From Staphylococcus equorum (GTDB lineage: Bacteria > Bacillota > Bacilli > Staphylococcales > Staphylococcaceae): a stretch of 64,000 nt of DNA. Positions 51,064 to 61,472 of the stretch are shown here, in pieces. The notes under the pieces were generated by a model. The model made no database searches, had not been told where the DNA came from, and saw only the letters and a program-made list of their open reading frames with translations. Numbering within the stretch: position 1 is the first letter of the stretch; every line of letters starts with the position of its first letter. The stretch is taken from contig NZ_LNNB01000009.1 in NCBI RefSeq assembly GCF_001747895.1, positions 310,001-374,000 of the forward strand, given 5' to 3'. Both the position numbers and the translations under genes were made by a program.

Positions 51064-51220
51064 GCATTTACTCCTTTTCGTTATCCTTTTCGTTAATCTA
51101 CCGGACAAATTATAACACACTTATCAACTTGTTTCGACCATTCTCGATGTAGTGATGCTAGTTTCTTCATAGCATGTTATAATAAATAAGAATAAATCTG
51201 TATGTACGAAGGAGAAAAGT

Positions 51221-52120
51221 ATGGCCCAAGATGAAAAAGATATTGTAGGTTCTATAGAATTTCTTAAAGTTGTTGGATTAGAAGGCTCAACATATAAGTT
51301 AAAAGGACCAAACGGAGAAGAAGTTAAACTCAATCAATCCGAAATTAAAGATGAAGACGAATTAAATATAGGGGAAGAATATAGTTTCTTTATTTACCCA
51401 AATAGATCAGGTGCATTATTTGCTACGCAAAATATGCCTGACGTAACAACTGATAAATACGATTTTGTAAAAGTATTAAAAGTAGATCGTGATGGTGCGC
51501 ATGTCGACGTAGGTTTACCAAGAGAAGTATTAATACCTTGGGAAGATTTACCAAAAGTTAAATCAGTATGGCCAGTACAAGGTGATGAGTTATTCGTTAC
51601 GTTACGTATTGATAGAGATAACAATATGTTCGCACGTTTAGCAACAGAAACAATAGTAGAACAAACATATAAATCTGTTTTCGACAATGAATTGAAAAAT
51701 AAAATCATCGAAGCAAGACCATATCGTTTATTACGAATTGGCAGCTTCTTACTATCAAAAGAGGGTTATAAAATTTTTGTTCACGAAACAGAACGTAAAG
51801 AGGAACCACGTCTCGGTGAAAATGTAAAAGTGCGTATCATTGGTCAAAACGATAAAGGTGAATTGAATGGTTCATTTTTACCACTTGCACACGAAAGACT
51901 TGATGATGATGGTCAAAACATCTTTGACTTGCTCGTAGAGTATGATGGGGAACTTCCTTTCTCAGACAAATCGAGTCCAGAAGCTATTAAAGAAATTTTT
52001 AATATGAGTAAAGGTTCATTCAAAAGAGCAATTGGACACTTATATAAGAACAAAATTATCACAATAGATTCTGGTAAAATTGCTTTAACTAAAAAAGGTT
52101 GGGAAAGAATAGAAAAGTAA
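51221..52120 (+). CDS. cvfB: Conserved virulence factor B, S1-domain RNA-binding protein
   Basis: A 299-residue cytosolic RNA-binding protein. It has S1-like modules in the first 220 residues (for example VLKVDRDGAHVDVGLPREVLI and VRIIGQNDKGELNGSF). A C-terminal winged helix lies at about 230-299 (SPEAIKEIFNMSKGSFKRAI). In S. aureus CvfB affects agr and exoprotein expression. SD GAAGGAG precedes ATG. The terminator at 52226-52270 separates it from the phosphate regulon. Confidence 0.93.
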   Translation: MAQDEKDIVGSIEFLKVVGLEGSTYKLKGPNGEEVKLNQSEIKDEDELNIGEEYSFFIYPNRSGALFATQNMPDVTTDKYDFVKVLKVDRDGAHVDVGLPREVLIPWEDLPKVKSVWPVQGDELFVTLRIDRDNNMFARLATETIVEQTYKSVFDNELKNKIIEARPYRLLRIGSFLLSKEGYKIFVHETERKEEPRLGENVKVRIIGQNDKGELNGSFLPLAHERLDDDGQNIFDLLVEYDGELPFSDKSSPEAIKEIFNMSKGSFKRAIGHLYKNKIITIDSGKIALTKKGWERIEK

Positions 52121-52225
52121 TTCCTTCTATTATAAAGTGATATTTTCATCTAACTTGTTTCATAATAATAATGTCCACAATTTTTAGAATGAATTGGACT
52201 TCAAAATACAGTTCTCAACAAATCA

Positions 52226-52270
52226 ATCCTGAAACTACTATATAAAAAATAGTAGTTTCAGGATTTTTTC
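52226..52270 (+). terminator. Terminator after cvfB
   Basis: A 16-base arm ATCCTGAAACTACTAT with its perfect complement, followed by TTTTTTC and further T. Confidence 0.92.
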
Positions 52271-52403
52271 TTTTTTTATATTACAATTTCATAGTTATTT
52301 GTAATATAAAATTCGACCAAAACGTTGTATTATCAATCTTTGCAAGTCACTCCTTTATTAATTCATAGCGTTTATAAACTTTGTAAATAGAAGCCACCTT
52401 AAA

Positions 52404-52442
52404 TTAACAAAACATTTACAGTATCTATATTTGTATTTAATA
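52404..52442 (+). promoter_or_regulatory. Pho box upstream of pstS
   Basis: Four hexamers TTAACA, TTTACA, TATATT and TTAATA start at 52404, 52415, 52426 and 52437, an exact 11-base period. This matches the PhoP box of Bacillus (TT(A/C/T)A(C/T)A repeats with five-base gaps). It begins 115 bases before the pstS ATG. Phosphate starvation should activate the operon through PhoPR. Confidence 0.8.
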
Positions 52443-52518
52443 AATTGTGTGTAATATAGGAACTGTAAGAAATACATATAACTTTTAAGGGTTATTTATT
52501 TATTAGGAGGATGTTTCA

Positions 52519-53469
52519 ATGAAAAAATGGCAAGTATTTGGAACTACAGTAATTGGCTCTTCACTTTTATTAGGCGCTTGTGGCGGCGGAAATGCTGGTT
52601 CTGGTGGCGGCGAAGGCGAAGTTAAAGGCGACGGTTCATCAACAGTAGGTCCAATCATTGAAAAATTAAACGAAAAATTTGCTAAAGAAAATTCCGATGT
52701 TACAGTTTCATCTGGTACATCTGGTACTGGTGGCGGATTCGAAAAATTCATTTCAGGGAATACTGATTTTTCAAACGCATCTAGACCAATAAAAGATGAA
52801 GAGAAGAAAAAATTAGAAGATAAAGGTATCAAATATAATGAATTTGAAGTTGCAAAAGATGGCGTAACAATTGCAGTTAATAAAGAAAACGATTTTGTAA
52901 ACGAATTAACTAAAGATCAATTGAAAGATATTTATTCTGGCGAAGCAAAATCATGGAAAGATGTTAATCCTGAATGGCCAGATAAAGAAATCAAATCATT
53001 TTCTCCAGACCAATCACATGGTACGTATGATTTCTTCACTGAAGAAGTTATGGATGACGGAGATATCAAAGCAGAGAAAAACGCTGATACAAACGTAATC
53101 GTTCAATCAGTTCAAAAAAATGAACAAGGTATTGGTTACTTCGGTTATAATTTCTTTGAAGAAAATAAAGATAAATTAAAAGCCGTTGAAATCAAAGATG
53201 ATAGCGGTAAAGTTACTAAACCAACTAAAGAATCAATTCAAGATGGTTCATATGCTTTAAGTAGACCATTGTTCATTTATACAAACGAGAAAAAACTAAA
53301 AGAAAATGAAGGATTCCAAGATTTCATGAAATTTATCTTTGAAGACAAAGGTAAATCAGCTGAAGAAGCAGGATTTGTGGCTCTACCAGAAAAAGATTAC
53401 ACAAAACAACTAGATGAATTAAAAGAGATTACTGGTAAAGAAAGCAAAGACAAAGAAGAAGACAAATAA
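52519..53469 (+). CDS. pstS: Phosphate ABC transporter substrate-binding lipoprotein
   Basis: A 316-residue lipoprotein that captures phosphate outside the membrane. The signal peptide ends in lipobox LGAC with C21. The mature start is Gly/Ser-rich. The binding fold shows [21 protein letters not shown] and [10 protein letters not shown], typical of phosphate-binding proteins. It has a Pho box upstream and a terminator (53488-53577) downstream, which should give more PstS than the membrane subunits. SD TAGGAGGATG. Confidence 0.95.
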   Translation: MKKWQVFGTTVIGSSLLLGACGGGNAGSGGGEGEVKGDGSSTVGPIIEKLNEKFAKENSDVTVSSGTSGTGGGFEKFISGNTDFSNASRPIKDEEKKKLEDKGIKYNEFEVAKDGVTIAVNKENDFVNELTKDQLKDIYSGEAKSWKDVNPEWPDKEIKSFSPDQSHGTYDFFTEEVMDDGDIKAEKNADTNVIVQSVQKNEQGIGYFGYNFFEENKDKLKAVEIKDDSGKVTKPTKESIQDGSYALSRPLFIYTNEKKLKENEGFQDFMKFIFEDKGKSAEEAGFVALPEKDYTKQLDELKEITGKESKDKEEDK

Positions 53470-53487
53470 CACATAGCTGTAAATCTT

Positions 53488-53577
53488 AAAGGTCGGGATT
53501 CTGTATTAGAAAACAAAGTGGCGATGGGAATAACGTCCACTTTGTTTCTCTATTTCTAAATATCCCAACCTTTTTTT
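53488..53577 (+). terminator. Terminator/attenuator between pstS and pstC
   Basis: A long interrupted stem: AAAGGT-GGGAT pairs with ATCCC-ACCTTT, and an inner perfect AACAAAGTGG/CCACTTTGTT. Seven T follow. It lies between two operon genes, so it most likely terminates part of the transcripts and also protects the pstS 3' end. Confidence 0.85.
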
Positions 53578-53614
53578 AACAATTTCGGAGTCTATATGAA
53601 GGAAGGATATTAAC

Positions 53615-54544
53615 ATGGCGAATAAAAACCGCTCCGTAAGCGAAATGATTGAAAAAAATAACGCCAATAAAAATGGTGCAAGCGATAAAATTGTTCCTAT
53701 TATTTTAGGTACAATAGCAATTTTTTCTATATTAGCGACAATCGGTATTGTAGTCACATTATTAACTGAAACAATTACGTTTTTCACTCGTATTCCTATT
53801 ACAGAATTTCTCTTTTCGATGGAATGGACACCATTCTCATCTGATCCTAAATTTGGAATTTGGCCATTAATATTAGGTACATTGAAAATAACTGTAATAG
53901 CTACAATCGTAGCAGTGCCATTAGGTCTGGGTGCAGCACTTTACTTAAGTGAATATGCTTCGCCACGTGCTAAAAGTATTATCAAACCAATATTAGAAAT
54001 ATTATCTGGTATTCCAACAATCGTATTCGGTTTCTTTGCTCTAACATTTGTTACACCGTTAATACGTGGAATCTTTCCAGACATAGGTAGTTTCAACTCT
54101 ATTAGTCCAGGTCTTGTAGTTGGTGTAATGATTATTCCATTAATATCAAGTATGAGTGAAGATGCAATGTCATCTGTACCAAACAAAATGCGAGAAGGTG
54201 CACTAGGTTTAGGTGCTACAAAATTTGAAGTAGCAACTAAAGTTATTTTACCAGCTGCAACTTCAGGTATTATGGCCTCAATTGTATTAGCAATTTCACG
54301 TGCAATTGGCGAAACTATGATCGTATCTCTTGCTGCAGGTAGTACACCGAGTGCATCACTTGATATAACAGGTTCTATCCAAACAATGACAGGTTATATC
54401 GTTCAAGTAGCAACAGGTGATGCAACATTTGGTACTGATACTTACTATAGTATTTATGCAGTAGGATTCACGTTATTCTTATTCACGTTAGTAATGAACT
54501 TGATTTCTCAATGGATTACGAAACGTTTCAGAGAGGAGTATTAA
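53615..54544 (+). CDS. pstC: Phosphate ABC transporter permease PstC
   Basis: A 309-residue permease with about six membrane helices. The binding-protein-dependent transport (EAA) loop is MREGALGLGATKFEVATKVILP. The opening helix and LGTLKITVIATIVAVPLG are typical. It pairs with PstA. ATG follows GAAGGAAGG; pstA starts one base after its stop. Confidence 0.95.
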   Translation: MANKNRSVSEMIEKNNANKNGASDKIVPIILGTIAIFSILATIGIVVTLLTETITFFTRIPITEFLFSMEWTPFSSDPKFGIWPLILGTLKITVIATIVAVPLGLGAALYLSEYASPRAKSIIKPILEILSGIPTIVFGFFALTFVTPLIRGIFPDIGSFNSISPGLVVGVMIIPLISSMSEDAMSSVPNKMREGALGLGATKFEVATKVILPAATSGIMASIVLAISRAIGETMIVSLAAGSTPSASLDITGSIQTMTGYIVQVATGDATFGTDTYYSIYAVGFTLFLFTLVMNLISQWITKRFREEY

Positions 54545-54545
54545 T

Positions 54546-55457
54546 ATGACTGAAACAAACAAAAACGTGCTCGTAGATCAACAAACAGTTGAAAAGAAAC
54601 TCTCTGGAAGGTTAACGACAAATAAAGTTAATAAATGGGCTTTCTTTGCCTGTACTATGGTTGGTCTGCTCGTATTAGCCGCATTACTCATTGATACACT
54701 TATAAAAGGTGCTGGACACTTAACTCCATCATTTTTCACTAATTTCTCATCATCAACGCCTTCTATGGCAGGGATTAAAGGTGCCTTTATCGGTACAATA
54801 TGGTTAATGGTTACTATTATCCCGATAACAATTACTTTAGGCGTTGGTACTGCAATTTATTTAGAAGAATATGCTAAAGAAAATGCACTTACAAACTTTA
54901 TTAAAGTGAGTATTTCAAACTTAGCTGGTGTACCTTCAGTCGTATTCGGTTTACTCGGTCTTACAATTTTCGTAAGAGGTATGGGTATCGATTCAATTGC
55001 ACTTGGCAACTCCGTTTTAGCGGCTGCATTAACAATGTCATTACTTATCTTACCGGTAATCATTGTAGCTAGCCAAGAAGCTATCAGATCTGTACCTAGT
55101 TCTGTAAAGGAAGCTTCATACGGACTAGGTGCCAACAAATGGCAAACAATACGCCGTGTTGTATTACCAGCGGCGATTCCTGGTATTTTGACAGGTTTCA
55201 TCTTAGCACTATCTCGTGCATTAGGTGAGACAGCACCATTAATTTTAATTGGTATACCAACGATTTTATTACAGCTACCATCTACAATATTCGATCAATT
55301 CCAAGCGTTACCAATGTCAATTTATAGCTGGACAAAATTACCACAGGAAGAATTCCAAAACGTTGCATCGGCAGGAATTATCGTATTACTCGTTATATTA
55401 CTATTAATGAATGCAATAGCGATATTCTTAAGAAATAAATATAGTAAAAAATACTAA
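54546..55457 (+). CDS. pstA: Phosphate ABC transporter permease PstA
   Basis: A 303-residue permease homologous to PstC with six helices. The EAA loop is VKEASYGLGANKWQTIRR followed by VVLPAAIPGIL. Its Shine-Dalgarno GAGAGGAG lies in the end of pstC, which implies coupled translation. A hairpin without a T-run (about 55484-55542, GGCTAG/CTAGCC arms) separates it from pstB and may stabilise or process the message. Confidence 0.95.
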   Translation: MTETNKNVLVDQQTVEKKLSGRLTTNKVNKWAFFACTMVGLLVLAALLIDTLIKGAGHLTPSFFTNFSSSTPSMAGIKGAFIGTIWLMVTIIPITITLGVGTAIYLEEYAKENALTNFIKVSISNLAGVPSVVFGLLGLTIFVRGMGIDSIALGNSVLAAALTMSLLILPVIIVASQEAIRSVPSSVKEASYGLGANKWQTIRRVVLPAAIPGILTGFILALSRALGETAPLILIGIPTILLQLPSTIFDQFQALPMSIYSWTKLPQEEFQNVASAGIIVLLVILLLMNAIAIFLRNKYSKKY

Positions 55458-55560
55458 ATTTAAGACACGATAAATATTATTTAAAAAAGGCTAGTAAATG
55501 GGAATGTGCTGGGGTTTCAGTAAAACCTTAGCATCTAGCCTATAAAAAGGAGTTTTAATT

Positions 55561-56442
55561 ATGAATAAACAAATTATAGATAATAACGATACGAACGATA
55601 CAATAAAATCACATACCGACCGTAATGACTCACCAATAGCTACTATTGAACCAAACCATTCAGACAATAAAATCCCAGATAGCCAAAAGAAAATTGTCTA
55701 TTCAACTAAAAATCTTGATTTATGGTATGGCGAAAATCATGCATTAAAAAACATTAACTTAGATATCTTAGAAAATAATGTAACTGCGATTATTGGACCA
55801 TCAGGTTGTGGTAAATCAACATACATTAAAGCATTAAATCGTATGGTTGAACTTGTACCATCTGTTAAAACTGCTGGTAAAATCATGTACCGTGATAAAA
55901 ATATTTTCGATAATAAATATTCAGTTGAAAAATTGAGAACAAATGTAGGGATGGTATTCCAACAACCAAATCCATTTCCTAAATCAATTTATGATAATAT
56001 TACTTATGGTCCTAAAATCCATGGTATTAAAAACAAAAAAGTCTTAGATGAAATTGTTGAAAAATCTTTACGTGGCGCTGCAATTTGGGATGAATTAAAA
56101 GATGACTTAGACAAAAACGCTTATAGTTTATCAGGTGGACAACAACAACGTGTTTGTATTGCGCGTACATTAGCTATCGAACCAGATGTTATATTAATGG
56201 ATGAGCCAACGTCAGCTTTAGATCCAATATCAACATTAAAAATAGAAGAACTTGTTCAAGAACTTAAAGAACAATATTCAATCATCATTGTTACGCATAA
56301 TATGCAACAAGCTGCTCGTGTTTCTGATAAAACTGCTTTCTTCCTTAACGGCTATGTTAATGAATACGACGACACTGATAAGATCTTCTCTAATCCTGCA
56401 GATAAGCAAACTGAAGATTATATCTCAGGTCGCTTCGGTTAA
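55561..56442 (+). CDS. pstB: Phosphate ABC transporter ATP-binding protein PstB
   Basis: A 293-residue ATPase. Walker A is GPSGCGKST, signature LSGGQQQR, and Walker [13 protein letters not shown]. An Asn/Asp-rich N-terminal extension of about 45 residues precedes the domain; PstB in many bacteria is about 250 residues. SD AAAGGAG. phoU starts three bases after the stop. Confidence 0.96.
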   Translation: MNKQIIDNNDTNDTIKSHTDRNDSPIATIEPNHSDNKIPDSQKKIVYSTKNLDLWYGENHALKNINLDILENNVTAIIGPSGCGKSTYIKALNRMVELVPSVKTAGKIMYRDKNIFDNKYSVEKLRTNVGMVFQQPNPFPKSIYDNITYGPKIHGIKNKKVLDEIVEKSLRGAAIWDELKDDLDKNAYSLSGGQQQRVCIARTLAIEPDVILMDEPTSALDPISTLKIEELVQELKEQYSIIIVTHNMQQAARVSDKTAFFLNGYVNEYDDTDKIFSNPADKQTEDYISGRFG

Positions 56443-56445
56443 TCT

Positions 56446-57096
56446 ATGGCGACAATTAGACATAAATATGAAGGCCAACTAGACGGACTTATTAAAGATC
56501 TACGTCGACTTGGTCTTTATGTATATCGTAATATAGAATTTGGACTAACGTCGTTAAGTGAAGAAGATCGTAATTATGCCAGACAAACAATAGCTAAGGA
56601 TAAAGAAATCAATGAGCAAGAAACTGAAATTAATGAAAAAGTAATCATGCTTATCACTAAGCAACAGCCGATTGCTACAGATTTACGTTTAATGATGGCC
56701 GCTTTAAAAATCGCCACTGATTTTGAACGTATAGGCGATAATGCAGCAAGCATAGCGAAAATTAGATTACGTGCAAAAATTATTGATGAATATGTACTGA
56801 CGAGACTCAACACCATGGGAAAACTTGCGCTCTTAATGTTAAAAGACTTAGATGATGCAGTAAAAGATAATGATATTACCTTAATAAAAGAAATCATTGA
56901 TCGTGATAAAGATATTGATGATATCTATAAAAACATTGTAAACACAACGTATTTAATAGATAATGATCCTTTCGTTGCAGGGCAAGCACATTTAGCTGCA
57001 AGACATTTGGAACGTATTGGAGATCATATCTGCAATATAGCAGAGAATATTTATTTCTTTATTACAGGCGAACGTTATGAATCCTATAATAAATAA
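56446..57096 (+). CDS. phoU: Phosphate regulatory protein PhoU
   Basis: A 216-residue all-helical protein with the two PhoU repeats (about 5-105 and 115-210), including RIGDNAASIA and RIGDHICNIAENI, the metal-contacting motifs. PhoU tones down PstSCAB transport and PhoR signalling when phosphate is plentiful. It starts three bases after pstB without its own clear binding site, so it relies on coupling. A terminator follows at 57112-57196. Confidence 0.95.
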   Translation: MATIRHKYEGQLDGLIKDLRRLGLYVYRNIEFGLTSLSEEDRNYARQTIAKDKEINEQETEINEKVIMLITKQQPIATDLRLMMAALKIATDFERIGDNAASIAKIRLRAKIIDEYVLTRLNTMGKLALLMLKDLDDAVKDNDITLIKEIIDRDKDIDDIYKNIVNTTYLIDNDPFVAGQAHLAARHLERIGDHICNIAENIYFFITGERYESYNK

Positions 57097-57111
57097 AAAT
57101 GTTACACATAA

Positions 57112-57196
57112 TAAAAGCATAATGGCTTTATAAAGATGACTCGCTTTCAGATAAATGAAAGTGGATGATCTTCAAAATTGCCATTGTGCTTTTTTA
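57112..57196 (+). terminator. Terminator of the pst operon
   Basis: AAAAGCATAATGGC pairs with GCCATTGTGCTTTT, enclosing inner stems, followed by TTTTTT. Confidence 0.85.
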
Positions 57197-57209
57197 ATTT
57201 TATAAAACG

Positions 57210-59018
57210 TTATTTCTTTTCAATTTCATCAGTTAATGTTTCTAGTTCATCAACAAGTTTGCCAATATAGCCAATTGTTGATTTTAATGGTTGTTCCGTA
57301 CGGATATCTATACCTGCAATTTGGGCTAAATCTACTGGTGATTTACTACCTCCTGCTTTCAATGTATCTAGCCAAGCATCAACAGCTGGTTGTCCTTCAT
57401 TTTGAATACGTTGAGACATCACTGTACCAATTGTTAAGCCCGCTGAATACGTGTATGAATATAATCCCATATAATAGTGTGGTTGTCTCATCCAAGTTAA
57501 CTCTGCGCCTTCTGTCAGTTTCACACTGTCTCCAAAGAATTGACTATAGACATCAAGCATAATGTCATTAAGTATTGGGGCAGTTAATGATTCGCCTTGA
57601 TCGACTTTATTATAAACTTCACGTTGAAAAGCAGCTTCAAGTAAATGCGTAACCATATTATGATAATACGTTCTTGAAATAATAGAACCTGTTACCCAAC
57701 GTTTAAATTTAGCATCATTACTATTTTCAAATAAGTAGTTCGCCATAAGCATTTCATTCATAGTAGAAGGTGCTTCTACAAAATACATCGAAGCTTCTGA
57801 TTCTAAATAATTTTGATGTTCCTGTGCTAAAGTAAAGTGTCCCGCATGACCTAATTCATGCGCTAACACGAAGGTTTCAGTCATTTTACCAGTCCATGAT
57901 ATAAAGACATATGAATGTGAAGCATATGGACTCGCACAATAGGCACCTGTTTCTTTACCTTTGTTTTGTGCAAAATCTATCCATCTATCTTTATAAGCAG
58001 CTTCAACCATTTTCAAATAATCTTCACCAAGTACATTTAAAGCACCATAAATATATTGTTTAGAATCCTCTATTGAAATTTCTGGCTCGTAATTTGGATC
58101 AATAGAAATTTTTAAGTCTTCAAAATGCATCACATCTAAGCCATGAACACGTTTAACTAATTTCGCATATTTTTGCATAATGGGTGCTAAATCACTCATA
58201 ATTACATCAATTTGTCTGTTAAACATGTCTCGTGTCACTTCTTGCTCTTGTAGTAAATAATCAATAACAGAATCATATCCTCTTAAATCTGCTTCGATTT
58301 TCTCTTGTTGTACTTGCATATTATATGTCGCAGCTGTCGTGTGCTGATACTTACTTAATGCATTACTAAAATGTTTGAAACTTATTCTTCTAAACGCTTC
58401 ATTTGGATTATCTTCATATTCATTCTCAAAAGTAGCATAATCTAAAGGATATGTTTGATGATCATATTCAAATGATTCAAAATCAATATCCAACATTTTT
58501 GTAGTTCCATAAAGTTCAAAAGCGCTCTCAAAAGTAGGGGACAAACTTGCTAATACTTTTTCAACTTCTGGAGATAATTGATGCGCCTTATTCGCTTTTA
58601 ATTTCGTTAAAAAATGTGGATACTTCGAAGTTTTAATAAGTTGTTCAAGTGTTTGATCAGAAAGTTCTAATATTTCTGAAACTACAAATGAAAGTTCACT
58701 AGCGATTTTTCCATAAGATGTAGACAATTTTGCGCTTAATGTCTGTGCATGTTCATTAGCCGTATCAACGCTCAATCTTAACTCAGCATAATTTGCCATT
58801 CGATCTAATTGAATTAATAGTTCAGAATATGCGTCCAGTGCATCTTCAACAATATCTACTTCATTTAAGTGACCTGTATATTGTTGATTAAACGCCTTAG
58901 CTTGTTCTAAAGTATCATTCAATGTGTTATAAAATGCATCGTCAGAACTAAATAAGTCAGTTACGTCCCATGTTTCTTCAATTGGAACATTATTTCTAAA
59001 TGGTAGTGTTTCAGCCAT
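57210..59018 (-). CDS. pepF: Oligoendopeptidase F
   Basis: A 602-residue cytosolic M3 metallopeptidase that trims short peptides. The zinc motif is AHELGHAGHF, with the third ligand glutamate in the downstream YFVEAPSTMNE. The length is typical of PepF. The gene faces phoU and is read from the minus strand. ATG 59018 follows GAGGAG. Peptide substrates cannot be told from sequence. Confidence 0.95.
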   Translation of the reverse strand: MAETLPFRNNVPIEETWDVTDLFSSDDAFYNTLNDTLEQAKAFNQQYTGHLNEVDIVEDALDAYSELLIQLDRMANYAELRLSVDTANEHAQTLSAKLSTSYGKIASELSFVVSEILELSDQTLEQLIKTSKYPHFLTKLKANKAHQLSPEVEKVLASLSPTFESAFELYGTTKMLDIDFESFEYDHQTYPLDYATFENEYEDNPNEAFRRISFKHFSNALSKYQHTTAATYNMQVQQEKIEADLRGYDSVIDYLLQEQEVTRDMFNRQIDVIMSDLAPIMQKYAKLVKRVHGLDVMHFEDLKISIDPNYEPEISIEDSKQYIYGALNVLGEDYLKMVEAAYKDRWIDFAQNKGKETGAYCASPYASHSYVFISWTGKMTETFVLAHELGHAGHFTLAQEHQNYLESEASMYFVEAPSTMNEMLMANYLFENSNDAKFKRWVTGSIISRTYYHNMVTHLLEAAFQREVYNKVDQGESLTAPILNDIMLDVYSQFFGDSVKLTEGAELTWMRQPHYYMGLYSYTYSAGLTIGTVMSQRIQNEGQPAVDAWLDTLKAGGSKSPVDLAQIAGIDIRTEQPLKSTIGYIGKLVDELETLTDEIEKK

Positions 59019-59267
59019 ATAATCTACTCCTCTACATTTATATTGTATTCACAGTTAATTATACATGAATGACCCGTATAAATGATAATCGAAAGTTTAT
59101 CTATGTTAAAAATGGGGAACAGTAAACCGAATTGGATTGACACGTATTTTTTATTAATTTAATATAAAATTATACTGCTCAAGACTGAATGTATTTATAT
59201 AGAAAATATAGTATGATATATATAATGTAAGTAAAGTATAAATATTAAATAAAAAGGAGAGGAATTA

Positions 59268-59615
59268 ATGACTATTTTTGATATGCCTAATTTTTTATGG
59301 ATTACTGTAGTAGCTGTCATATTAGTAACAGTATTTTGCAATCTTGTCTTAAATAAATGGTTTACTGCACCAATCTTAACATTAGTAGTATTAGCAATAT
59401 CAGCATTTTTAATACCAAATTTTCAAGATATTACATATGAACCTTTATTAGGTTTTGCTGCGTTTATGACTATATTAAGTTTAATCTTAAGCTTTGTAAT
59501 ATGGTACATGACACGTAACTGGAGACGTAAACGCCGCGAAAAGAAAGCTAGAAAAGAAATACGTAAACGTGGTGGCATCCCAAAAGATGAATTAGAAGAT
59601 TATAAACAAAAATAA
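59268..59615 (+). CDS. Small membrane protein with basic tail
   Basis: A 115-residue protein with three hydrophobic helices (about 9-29, 35-50 and 60-82) and a strongly basic C-terminal tail (RNWRRKRREKKARKEIRK). The tail should face the cytoplasm and may bind RNA, DNA or membrane surface. AAAGGAGAGG precedes ATG, and a terminator follows, so it is a real monocistronic gene. It is conserved in staphylococci as far as I recall; the function is unknown. Confidence 0.8.
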   Translation: MTIFDMPNFLWITVVAVILVTVFCNLVLNKWFTAPILTLVVLAISAFLIPNFQDITYEPLLGFAAFMTILSLILSFVIWYMTRNWRRKRREKKARKEIRKRGGIPKDELEDYKQK

Positions 59616-59658
59616 AAAATGAACTGTAGCTATAATCTAAGTTACAGTTCATTTTTTT
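59614..59658 (+). terminator. Terminator after the basic-tail membrane protein
   Basis: AAATGAACTGTA pairs with TACAGTTCATTT, then seven T. Confidence 0.9.
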
Positions 59659-60597
<939 letters not shown>

Positions 60598-61119
60598 ATG
60601 CAGGAACGTTCTCGAATCAAATGGTCTAGTTTAGTGATCGGCGTCATTTTTCTAATTATTGGCGTGTTTATTTTAAGTTTTCCTGAAGAAAACTTATTTG
60701 CTATTACATGGCTCATAGGACTACTATTTATTATTAACGGTTTTTTAGAAATTTTCGTTCGTCGTGTAATGAAAAAAACAGATAAAAAAGCCTCAACCAT
60801 AGTGCTTGTACTTGGTGTAATTAATATTATTTTAGGGTTATTGATTTTATTTAATATCGTTACAAGTACGACATTTATCGTTTATTTATTTGCTATTTGG
60901 TTTATTATTAATGCGTTATTTAATATGTTTACGGTAACGCCACTTGAAAAATCAAATAAAGGTTTCCATATTGTATCGGTTATTTTGAACATTATTACAA
61001 TTATTTTCGGTATTATTTTACTGTTTAATCCACTTATGGCGGCAATTTTAGTTGCTATCTTTATGAGTGCGGTGTTCTTTATTATTGGTATAACTTATAT
61101 CATTAGAGCATTATCTTAA
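60598..61119 (+). CDS. HdeD-like membrane protein (DUF308)
   Basis: A 173-residue protein with six short hydrophobic helices arranged as three pairs, the DUF308/HdeD pattern (SLVIGVIFLIIGVFIL, TIVLVLGVINIILGLLIL and HIVSVILNIITIIFGIIL). HdeD is an acid-resistance membrane protein in E. coli, but the role in Firmicutes is unknown. ATG 60598 follows TTAGGAG; an in-frame ATG at 60472 lies before the promoter. A sigma-B-like promoter suggests stress expression. Confidence 0.82.
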   Translation: MQERSRIKWSSLVIGVIFLIIGVFILSFPEENLFAITWLIGLLFIINGFLEIFVRRVMKKTDKKASTIVLVLGVINIILGLLILFNIVTSTTFIVYLFAIWFIINALFNMFTVTPLEKSNKGFHIVSVILNIITIIFGIILLFNPLMAAILVAIFMSAVFFIIGITYIIRALS

Positions 61120-61168
61120 TGATCCTTAACTTGCAAATAAATAGGGCGCATTTTTGAAAAATCATGCT

Positions 61169-61206
61169 AGAAAGCGCACTACAAGTCATCTTGTAGTGCG
61201 CTTTTC
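61169..61206 (+). terminator. Terminator after the DUF308 gene
   Basis: AAAGCGCACTACAAG and complement with a four-base loop, followed by TTTT. Confidence 0.88.
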
Positions 61207-61316
61207 ACATTTTCATAACTATTACATATATTGCTTTAAATATTTTATAAAAATAAATTTTACTATAAAATTATTATAGTGTAAGGTTATTGCATTGCTA
61301 AAATCCTATGCTATAC

Positions 61317-61370
61317 TAAAAAATGTGGGAAACAACAAGAATTAACATCTCAGACTATTCCACATTTTAG
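61317..61370 (-). terminator. Second hairpin downstream of femB
   Basis: AAAATGTGG-GAA pairs with TTC-CACATTTT across a loop of about 25 bases. The minus strand continues into six T. It may back up the terminator at the femB stop. Confidence 0.6.
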
Positions 61371-61419
61371 TTCATTGTTATATTGGAATTGCCATCCTAA
61401 TATAACTAACTTCAGAACG

Positions 61420-61468
61420 AAAGAAAGCATACTGATTAGGGCTTACATACCAGTATGCTTTCTTTTTT
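61420..61468. terminator. Terminator at the femB end
   Basis: AAAGAAAGCATACTG with its complement CAGTATGCTTTCTTT, and seven to eight T on the plus strand; on the minus strand the T-tract is interrupted. It lies five bases past the femB stop and can serve both directions. Confidence 0.8.
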
Positions 61469-61472
61469 TATG

